Positions 14,106 through 19,710 of a DNA stretch of 19,710 nucleotides are shown here, in pieces. This DNA comes from Bacteroidota bacterium (GTDB lineage: Bacteria > Bacteroidota > Bacteroidia > Cytophagales > Cytophagaceae): positions 1-19,710 of the forward strand of contig JAEWAY010000004.1 in NCBI GenBank assembly GCA_023391415.1, given 5' to 3'. Numbering within the stretch: position 1 is the first letter of the stretch; the number at the start of each line of letters is the position of its first letter. Both the position numbers and the translations under genes were made by a program. Below the pieces are notes generated by a model. It saw only the letters and a program-made list of their open reading frames with translations, was not told where the DNA came from and did no database searches.

Positions 14106-14423
14106 CTATATGGTAGTTTTCCTGGAATAAAACTCTTTTCCGACACGGTTGATATGCTCTATGAATTCCGGATTCGTTATTTTGTCATAAATAGAAATAT
14201 CGAATTTGTAGGGTAGCATTAAATCATCCAGATCAAATTCAATTCTCGTCTGTAAACTCAAATCTATTTTATCCCCAATCAATGTAAGATCTATATCTGA
14301 AGCTGGCTTATAATTACCCATGGCTCTCGACCCATAAAGCAGTACTTTTTCCACCTGGTCATAATGGGAAAAAACAGTTTTTATCCTGTCAATGTCCTCT
14401 GGGATTAATCCTGAATCTCTCAT
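14106..14423 (-). CDS. mntA: MntA-type nucleotidyltransferase antitoxin (type VII toxin-antitoxin)
   Basis: A 105-residue minimal nucleotidyltransferase. The motif GS-x10-DxD is intact: Gly31-Ser32 followed after exactly ten residues by Asp43 and Asp45 (SDIDLTL), and Asp75 in KFDISIYD is the likely third acidic residue. In characterised pairs this enzyme transfers AMP to a tyrosine of the HEPN partner and silences it. The ATG overlaps the stop of the upstream HEPN gene by one base (TAATG), so translation is coupled. The gene converges on the Lrp-family gene with 18 bases between them. The gene symbol is given by analogy with the Shewanella HepT/MntA pair. Confidence 0.85.
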   Translation of the reverse strand: MRDSGLIPEDIDRIKTVFSHYDQVEKVLLYGSRAMGNYKPASDIDLTLIGDKIDLSLQTRIEFDLDDLMLPYKFDISIYDKITNPEFIEHINRVGKEFYSRKTTI

Positions 14424-14878
14424 TAAAATAATTCACCTAAAGCACTATCACGCTTAACGATCATTAGTTGGTAAAACGCTACGAATTCAGGAAAGTATTC
14501 ATCTTTTACCTTGGAATAAATCTCATTCGCGGTATCTTCATTGTAAGTATGTGAAGTTTTGTTGCGACTACCGATCATATCCATCCAAACTTGTGCATTA
14601 GAAATGAGTTGGAGCCTGAAAGCCTCCCTTGTAGCGTCTCTGCTACCTCCTATGGTATTGTTTCCTTGATACACGGCATAATCTTTCATTACATTCCAAG
14701 CTAACTCATGCGTATATTCAAAACGCTGTATAAGGCCTTCCTTCATCATTTCATCCAATACATCTTCAACATCTGTCTCATTCTCATTTTTTTGAATGTA
14801 CTCTACCGCGTCCTTAAGCTTTTTTAAGGCTTTCGTAAAGTTGGAAAATCGTTGTATCCACCGAATATCTTGCTTCAT
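14423..14878 (-). CDS. hepT: HepT-type HEPN toxin (HI0074-like nucleotidyltransferase substrate-binding protein)
   Basis: A 151-residue all-helical HEPN protein of the HI0074 type. The segment MIGSRNKTSHTYNED contains Arg105, His110 and Tyr112, matching RX4HXY: Arg and His are the HEPN RNase residues and Tyr is the residue AMPylated by MntA in the characterised Shewanella pair. Upstream it has the typical FEYTHELAWNVMKDY stretch. It is the first gene of a two-gene operon, with its TAA overlapping the mntA ATG. The motif is intact, so the toxin should be active when not modified. AT-rich (38% GC at 14521-14580), unlike metE nearby, so acquisition is likely. The molecular target is not visible. 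Confidence 0.87.
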   Translation of the reverse strand: MKQDIRWIQRFSNFTKALKKLKDAVEYIQKNENETDVEDVLDEMMKEGLIQRFEYTHELAWNVMKDYAVYQGNNTIGGSRDATREAFRLQLISNAQVWMDMIGSRNKTSHTYNEDTANEIYSKVKDEYFPEFVAFYQLMIVKRDSALGELF

Positions 14879-15148
14879 CTTTAGGTTTTTTTGTTACTGG
14901 CATTGTCCCTGTTGCGAAAATCAATTTAAACCCAGATAATGCAACAATATCACAAACATTTTGTATAGCAAATGTATCTAAAATTTCAGGATTGAACTAC
15001 TGGAACTATCATGAATAAAGGTTTAAGCCACCAACCCGAACCTTTAGTATCATTATCCATAAATAGAGAAATAGTAGCTTTATTAAAAATACCATTCAAA
15101 ACATATACCGGGAAAACCTGCTATAATTTATAGGATCATTTGCAGACA
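14879..15148. other. Gene-poor stretch with possible decayed coding remnants
   Basis: 270 AT-rich bases upstream of hepT without an intact gene. On the minus strand two short frames read protein-like: one ending VVQS (with DNDTKGSGWWLKPLFMIVPV, about 15010-15120), then in another frame NPEILDTFAIQNVCDIVALS followed by KLIFATGTMPVTKKPK (about 14880-15000). They may be pieces of a frameshifted gene that once lay next to hepT. I do not recognise the family. Confidence 0.3.
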
Positions 15149-15488
15149 ATGAAAACACAATACAAAACAGTGTTTCACCTTTCCAGCGGAGATCACGCGG
15201 TACACAAGGCGCTCATACGCCAGCTACATAACCTGCTGGAAAGCTATTCCCGAAATCGTAACGCACGGAGAAGGAGTCGGCCCGCTGCTGGCAGATAGTC
15301 CGTATATCAATATGCTTTATGACCTGCATGGCCGGGGAATCCGGTTGCTGGTATGCAAAAACACACTGAAGCAGAAAAACACACCGGAGGAGTCACTACC
15401 CGGACATGTTGAGACTGTGCCTGCTGCTGTAGTGCGCCTGATTGTCCGTCAGCATGAAGGCTGGAGCTATATCAAAGCGGGCTTTTAA
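15149..15488 (+). pseudogene. DsrE-like family protein, frameshifted
   Basis: The ATG at 15149 starts KTQYKTVFHLSSGDHAVHKA then LIRQLHNLLE, the N-terminal pattern of small DsrE/DsrF-like (COG1416-type) proteins. After about 15240 the homology continues in another frame as AIPEIVTHGEGVGPLLADSP, then YINMLYDLHGRGIRLLVCKN, and ends WSYIKAGF before TAA at 15486-15488. Removing one A in GAAAG (about 15239-15244) restores a single reading frame of about 112 residues, close to the family size. As it stands the upstream frame runs into a stop about 15 codons later. The rest is clean, so the change is recent or a sequencing error. The conserved Cys in LLVCKN is kept. Intact relatives are implicated in sulfur relay, but the function here is unknown. 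Confidence 0.75.
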
Positions 15489-15543
15489 TTCGTTTTACAG
15501 GCAATATAACAAGCGGAACAGATAACGAGTATAAGCTAAGTAA

Positions 15544-17070
15544 ATGAGATTTCCGGTCATTATTTTTATTCTAGCCTGCTTTTTCCGGGTTTCCGCTTCG
15601 GATTATCTGAGCTTTGTCATCGCGGATGCCGAAACCGGCGAAACGCTTCCCTATGCCAGTATTGGTGTCGCCGGCTCTCCCTCGCGCGCTATTTCTTCTG
15701 ACAGTACAGGGCGTATGACACTATCTCTTTCAACCTATGGCTCCCAGGATAGTCTGTCTATTTTCTGTATGGGGTATCAGCCAGTCAGCGTTCTTATCGC
15801 CTCCATACAAAACGGGGATACTGTTTTTCTCCGTCCGGCGACATTTCTCCTGGAACCGGTACAACTGTCGAACAGGTCTTTGACCGCGGAAGCGATCCTG
15901 CTTCAGGTACGTAAACGATTTTACCGCAATCACCAGCTTTCTCCTTCCCGTCAGCAGTTCTACTTTCATGATTATACCCATATACCTTTTGACAAGGAAA
16001 ACAAAGTACAGCTCAGGCGGTCTACGTTTGCAGGTCTTGCCGCGGACAGTGTACAGGCTCTGCTGGACAAGCTGCCGGAGCAGTTTATCGACTACCAGGA
16101 CCTGCTGCTTACGCTGTACCAAGACAGCGGTCTGTACAAGTTGATTCCACTGGAAGGTATCGCGCTTGAGCAGCGTCAGACGCTCGCTCTGATCGTGGAA
16201 GCGGAAGCCCGGTTCAAACCTTTTATGGAAGACGTGGAAAAGGGCATGGCGGACAAAGACGTTTATTACAAAATCCGGACAGGTGTACTTGGCCGCAAGT
16301 TCGGACATAAAAAGTCGTATACCTGGCCGGACGACGACGAGGAAGACGACAGCCTGCACTATACTGTAGAAACTCAGTGGCTGAAGCCGGAGTTGCTCGC
16401 CCTGCTTCGGGACTATGCCAGCGTAGACGGTGGCGACTGGGAGTTTGTAACCAGACCCGCCCGCTATCATTACGCGGTGCAAAGCTCCGAATACTCCAAC
16501 GGGAGCGAGGTCTGGCGGATCTCCTTTACTCCCCGGAAGTCAGGCCTCTTTGAAGGGTATCTGTATATAGATCAGCGTACGTACGGTATTCTGGAAGCGC
16601 GTTTCGCCTACGCTTCCGGACGCGAAACCGAAAAGTTCAGGCTGGCGGGATTTGGGCACGCGCTCCGGCACAAGGAAGGTCATATTTTTTTCGAACAGGG
16701 TGAGCAGGGATATTTTGTCCGCTACCTTTCCGCGACACAAAAAGAATGGTTCAAGCTGGACAGGAACTTTTCAATCACCAAAAAACAGAAACGCTTCCTG
16801 GTGGATAAGACACTGAGTGAAATAAAGCTGACGACCGATCTGTCCATTGAAACCACCCATATCCGCGAATTGCTGTCATTGGAGCGTGAACCGGTTTCGT
16901 CCGAAGCGTTTGAAGAAGTCACCGAACCCAAATCCGTCCGGATACGCCTGGAATATGGAGATCTGCCTGGGTTGTCGCGTCGCGGCACCTCGATCGCTCC
17001 GGTCCGGGAGTTGCGAAAATACCGGCAGCGCTCCGGGGCTATAACTCCGTATAGCGGGGATGAGAATTAA
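15544..17070 (+). CDS. Exported protein with carboxypeptidase-D-like regulatory domain
   Basis: A 508-residue protein with a signal peptide (MRFPVIIFILACFFRVSAS, cleavage near residue 19). Residues about 21-100 are a CarboxypepD_reg-like beta-sandwich (FVIADAETGETLPYASIGVA, then GYQPVSVLI and DTVFLRP). The remaining roughly 400 residues alternate beta strands and helices, with an acidic patch WPDDDEEDD (about 257-265) and segments such as GYLYIDQRTYGILEARF and GHIFFEQGEQGYFVRY. This resembles Bacteroidota proteins annotated only as carboxypeptidase-like regulatory-domain proteins, related in layout to DUF5686-type outer-membrane proteins but shorter. It is not a TonB receptor, as there is no plug or barrel motif. 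It is probably periplasmic or outer-membrane associated. No operon partner: the upstream gene is broken and the next gene starts 290 bases later. Confidence 0.8.
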   Translation: MRFPVIIFILACFFRVSASDYLSFVIADAETGETLPYASIGVAGSPSRAISSDSTGRMTLSLSTYGSQDSLSIFCMGYQPVSVLIASIQNGDTVFLRPATFLLEPVQLSNRSLTAEAILLQVRKRFYRNHQLSPSRQQFYFHDYTHIPFDKENKVQLRRSTFAGLAADSVQALLDKLPEQFIDYQDLLLTLYQDSGLYKLIPLEGIALEQRQTLALIVEAEARFKPFMEDVEKGMADKDVYYKIRTGVLGRKFGHKKSYTWPDDDEEDDSLHYTVETQWLKPELLALLRDYASVDGGDWEFVTRPARYHYAVQSSEYSNGSEVWRISFTPRKSGLFEGYLYIDQRTYGILEARFAYASGRETEKFRLAGFGHALRHKEGHIFFEQGEQGYFVRYLSATQKEWFKLDRNFSITKKQKRFLVDKTLSEIKLTTDLSIETTHIRELLSLEREPVSSEAFEEVTEPKSVRIRLEYGDLPGLSRRGTSIAPVRELRKYRQRSGAITPYSGDEN

Positions 17071-17099
17071 ACAGTTTTTCGCGTTTCGCCACGCTGTTT
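17069..17099 (+). terminator. Possible weak terminator
   Basis: AAACAG (17069-17074) pairs with CTGTTT (17094-17099) across a long loop and is followed by a T-run. It lies at the end of the carboxypeptidase-D-like gene. The short stem makes it uncertain. Confidence 0.35.
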
Positions 17100-17249
17100 T
17101 TGCTAATAAAAAAGTTTTTTAGTTAGTTTGAATTTCAATTCAGAAAAATCCACGCGATTCATGAAGCTGTTTTTTCTTGCCAAACTTTTCTTTTTCAGAG
17201 ATCGTTCCTGATAACAGGGTCCTCGCGTTGAGTATCCTTTTACCGGTAT

Positions 17250-17275
17250 TCCCGGAAGTCTGAATACTTCCGGGA
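17250..17275. other. 10-bp perfect hairpin in the intergenic region before the MFS gene
   Basis: TCCCGGAAGT pairs with ACTTCCGGGA around a CTGAAT loop. No T-run follows on either strand, so it is not a standard intrinsic terminator. It could be a protein site, an mRNA structure or an inefficient terminator. The rest of 17071-17360 shows no gene; the short minus-strand frame at 17103-17288 has no protein-like character. Confidence 0.5.
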
Positions 17276-17360
17276 CAGCTTTATTCACTTTTGTATTTAC
17301 ATTAACCTATCCTGAGGTTCTGTTCCATTATAACGAATCGCGAGGGATCTACTATATTAT

Positions 17361-18590
17361 ATGGCAACTAACTGGAAACAAAAATTTCTTCTTATATGGA
17401 GCGGACAGTTTGTGTCCCTGCTCAGCAGCTCGGTCGTAAACTTCGCGATCGTACTCTGGCTTAGTCTTGAGACCGGTTCGGCTCAGGTGCTGGCCATAGC
17501 CGCGATCGCCGCGCTCCTGCCCCAGACATTGGCGGGGCCGTTTACGGGTGTACTGATAGACCGCTGGAATCGTAAAAGGACCATGATGCTGGCGGACCTG
17601 TTTGTCGCGTTTTGCACGTTGGCGCTGGCCATACTGCTATATCTGCATGTATCCAGCGCCATATACATATACGCGCTCCTGGCGCTCCGCTCACTGGGAT
17701 CGGCTTTTCATATGCCCGCGATGCAGGCGTCGGTTCCGCTGCTGGCTCCTGAAACGGAGCTGACCCGCGTCAACGGTATCAATCAGGTCATTCAGTCTGT
17801 AAGCGTGATCGCCGGTCCCGCTCTGGCCGCTTTGCTTATCGCTGTACTGAACATAGAGCAGATCCTGCTGCTGGATGTAGCGGGAGCGATATTAGCCTGT
17901 CTTTCCCTGGTTTTTGTAACCATTCCCAATCCGGAGCGCGAAACCGGGGTCGCCCCTCATTTCGCTACGGAAATGAAAGAAGCGGTTTCCGCGGTACGTG
18001 TGGTGAAAGGTATGCCCTGGCTGATGTTCTTTTCAGTGACAGGATTGCTTTTCATTATGCCTATCAGCGTGCTTTTCCCTCTGATGACGCTCGAGCATTT
18101 CAACGGCACTCCTTTTCAGATAAGTCTGATCGAAATCGTATGGGGTGTCGGCATGCTGATCGGAGGAGCTGTGATGGGGTTCAGGCACTACAAGGTCAAT
18201 CAGGTCGGCCTGCTCAATGGCGCCAATATACTTCTGGGACTTACATTCATATTATCGGGTGTGCTTCCATCTTCGGCCTATACCGGTTTTGTGGTTTTTA
18301 CCATTATAGGAGGCGTCGCGGGTACTGTCTACCAGACGACCTTCATGACGCTGCTGCAACGAAAGATAGATCCGGCGGTGCTGGGCAGGGTCATCTCTAC
18401 CTATTTCAGTGTATCTCTGCTGCCTTCGCTGATCGGATTGCTTGGCACCGGTTTCCTGGCCGATACCATTGGGCTGGGGTATTCATTCGTCCTGTCCGGG
18501 CTTTTGCTGTCTCTGATTGGCCTGATCGCCTTCTTTGTTCCTTCGCTGTGGAAGCTCGGCAGGCAAACCCCCGGTAATACAACGATTTAA
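17361..18590 (+). CDS. MFS transporter, MefA-like efflux type
   Basis: A 409-residue major-facilitator permease with about 12 membrane segments. The start MATNWKQKFLLIWSGQFVSL is typical of the group containing the macrolide exporter Mef(A) and related drug or siderophore exporters. The conserved loop between segments 2 and 3 is present as GVLIDRWNRKRTMMLADL (residues about 63-80). The C-terminal half has the matching LGRVISTYFSVSLLPSLIG region. The substrate cannot be read from sequence; proton-driven export of a hydrophobic compound is the usual role. It is transcribed alone, with structured intergenic DNA on both sides. An annotation as a macrolide resistance gene would go beyond the evidence. 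Confidence 0.88.
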   Translation: MATNWKQKFLLIWSGQFVSLLSSSVVNFAIVLWLSLETGSAQVLAIAAIAALLPQTLAGPFTGVLIDRWNRKRTMMLADLFVAFCTLALAILLYLHVSSAIYIYALLALRSLGSAFHMPAMQASVPLLAPETELTRVNGINQVIQSVSVIAGPALAALLIAVLNIEQILLLDVAGAILACLSLVFVTIPNPERETGVAPHFATEMKEAVSAVRVVKGMPWLMFFSVTGLLFIMPISVLFPLMTLEHFNGTPFQISLIEIVWGVGMLIGGAVMGFRHYKVNQVGLLNGANILLGLTFILSGVLPSSAYTGFVVFTIIGGVAGTVYQTTFMTLLQRKIDPAVLGRVISTYFSVSLLPSLIGLLGTGFLADTIGLGYSFVLSGLLLSLIGLIAFFVPSLWKLGRQTPGNTTI

Positions 18591-18612
18591 ATTACAAGTA
18601 TCGCGTTCTGAC

Positions 18613-18651
18613 AATTATCCGGGCATAGCTTTCTTATGTTCCCGGATAATT
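18613..18651. other. Hairpin after the MFS gene (11-bp perfect stem)
   Basis: AATTATCCGGG pairs with CCCGGATAATT, and inside the 17-base loop CATA can pair with TATG. It is 22 bases past the MFS stop. There is no T-run after it, so it is either a non-canonical terminator or an RNA-stabilising 3' structure. The rest of 18591-18772 holds no gene. Confidence 0.5.
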
Positions 18652-18772
18652 CTATGATACAGACGCCGCTTTTCGGGCCTTTTATAAAAAATCAGGCCGT
18701 TATAAACTCTTCTTCCCAAACAAAGCGCTGTCCTCACGGGTAATTTATCCTGAACCTTAACCCAATCCGGAC

Positions 18773-19630
18773 ATGACTCTGCAGGACCCTCTATATGGTA
18801 TCGTCAAACCTTCTCCGGTCATAGAAGCGCTTATTCATTCCGGCGCCTTTCAGCGTCTGAAAAATATCCATCAGGGTGGAGCGGTCTTTCTGGTGAGTCC
18901 TTCGATATGTCACAGCCGGTATGAGCATTCGGTAGGCGTCTGGATGCTGACCCGGATGCTGGGCGCGTCTATGGAAGAACAGGTGATGGCGCTGCTGCAC
19001 GATCTTTCCCATACGGCTTTCTCTCATGTTTCGGACTATTTGTTTAACAATACCGAGGAAAACTACCATGAATCGCTCTTTCAGCAGGTAGTATACAATT
19101 CTGGTATTCCTTCGATCCTGCGGCGATTTGATCTGGACGAAACCATACTTTTCCGGAAAAACTACACCATACTCGAACAGGAATTGCCGGCTCTCTGTGC
19201 CGACCGCGTCGATTATACGCTACGGGATATGTATTACGCGGGGATTGCCAGCCGTAATGAAATCACTGACTTTGTCAGTCAACTGGTCGTCAGCGAAGGA
19301 CAAATCGCTGTAAGCAGCAAAGAAGCGGCCCGATGGATCAGTGAAAAGTACAGGGTGCTCAATGAGGATTATTTCCGCAAACCCGAACATGTTTTCGCCA
19401 ATGTTCAAATGGCCGCCTTGCTGCGAATCGCCATTCAGAAAAAAATCATCCGGCACAAGGATCTGATGAAAGACGACGCCTATATACTCCGGCTGCTGAC
19501 CGCGCACTCCGACACTCGCCTGCTGCTCAATCAGATCCGGACGCTGAACGGTTTCAAGGATTTTATGAAGCAGCATACGCGTGATATATTCAAGAAAAGA
19601 GAACTGGAACCGCTGGTTAGTCAGCGGTGA
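18773..19630 (+). CDS. HD-domain phosphohydrolase (SAMHD1/dGTPase-like)
   Basis: A 285-residue metal-dependent phosphohydrolase. The HD pattern is complete: His52 in SRYEHSVGV, His76-Asp77 in LLHDLSHTAFSH, and a later Asp in LCADRVDYTLRD (Asp144, with Asp147 following). The N-terminal DPLYGIVKPSPVIEALIHS and FQRLKNIHQGG segments are typical of COG1078-type proteins, which hydrolyse nucleotides or are uncharacterised. Here the C-terminal part is shorter than in many COG1078 members (about 400 residues). No membrane segment or signal peptide is present. The start ATG fits the family N-terminus. It is transcribed alone and followed by a strong hairpin. A role in dNTP control is plausible but unproven. 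Confidence 0.88.
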   Translation: MTLQDPLYGIVKPSPVIEALIHSGAFQRLKNIHQGGAVFLVSPSICHSRYEHSVGVWMLTRMLGASMEEQVMALLHDLSHTAFSHVSDYLFNNTEENYHESLFQQVVYNSGIPSILRRFDLDETILFRKNYTILEQELPALCADRVDYTLRDMYYAGIASRNEITDFVSQLVVSEGQIAVSSKEAARWISEKYRVLNEDYFRKPEHVFANVQMAALLRIAIQKKIIRHKDLMKDDAYILRLLTAHSDTRLLLNQIRTLNGFKDFMKQHTRDIFKKRELEPLVSQR

Positions 19631-19662
19631 GTTTTTTGGGAAACCAATCTCCGGTAACAGCC

Positions 19663-19708
19663 AAACCCCCAAGGTTTTTTATCGTTCGCATATAAACCTT
19701 GGGGGTTT
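19663..19708. terminator. Probable terminator, 15-bp perfect stem
   Basis: AAACCCCCAAGGTTT (19663-19677) pairs perfectly with AAACCTTGGGGGTTT (19694-19708) across a 16-base loop, 32 bases after the HD gene stop. The window ends two bases later, so the T-run and the next gene cannot be seen. It may be bidirectional. Confidence 0.8.
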
Positions 19709-19710
19709 CT

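Noticed and set aside
14092..14107. Terminator between the Lrp-family gene and mntA
   Set aside because: AGTCAG/CTGACT is only a 6-bp stem without a T-run and overlaps the mntA stop codon; too weak to call.
17361..18590. Calling the MFS gene a macrolide resistance gene
   Set aside because: It resembles the Mef-type group in its loop motif only; the substrate cannot be inferred from that.

Overview
The window looks like part of a Bacteroidota chromosome (Cytophagales/Chitinophagales-like; genus not determinable by eye). The grounds are a TonB-dependent receptor with a carboxypeptidase-D-like N-terminal domain, a secreted protein with a type IX secretion C-terminal sorting domain, a DtxR-type regulator fused to a FeoA-like domain, little Shine-Dalgarno signal, and -7 promoter motifs of the Bacteroidota TAnnTTTG type. 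Core genes are moderately GC-rich and several accessory islets are clearly AT-richer (hand count of single lines: 55% GC at 12541-12600 in metE, against 37% at 10561-10620 and 38% at 14521-14580).

Layout. 1-755: the 5' end of an IS3-family insertion sequence on the minus strand (orfA, a -1 slippery site, start of orfB), which has cut off the 5' end of a NADAR-domain gene (remnant 756-1242). 1437-2033: an unassigned alpha-helical protein. 2047-6493: a metal-homeostasis locus, with a DtxR/MntR-type repressor divergent from a TonB receptor, a CxxC thioredoxin-like protein and a ZIP transporter; a DtxR-type operator candidate sits between them and a 22-bp perfect terminator closes the unit. 6586-8169: a secreted T9SS cargo protein with ELWxxDGT-like motifs. 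8424-8951: a small membrane protein.

9043-11042: the most interesting stretch. It has three CRISPR-like repeats and the 5' half of a fourth at normal CRISPR spacing, running directly into a two-gene operon of an ABC/OLD-type ATPase and a DUF4276 (TOPRIM-like) protein. I read this as a candidate anti-phage defence cassette abutting a decayed CRISPR array. No cas gene is visible in the window.

11123-14087: cobalamin-independent methionine synthase MetE, divergent from an Lrp/AsnC regulator with a palindrome touching its start codon. 14106-14878: a HepT/MntA (HEPN/nucleotidyltransferase, type VII) toxin-antitoxin pair with intact motifs. 14879-15488: a decayed stretch containing a frameshifted DsrE-like gene. 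15544-17070: an exported protein with a carboxypeptidase-D-like domain. 17361-18590: an MFS exporter. 18773-19630: an HD phosphohydrolase followed by a strong hairpin at the window edge.

Overall this is ordinary chromosome interrupted by small accessory insertions (IS, CRISPR remnant plus ATPase/DUF4276, toxin-antitoxin) and decaying genes (NADAR, DsrE). All functional statements are by motif recognition from the sequence; no database search was run.
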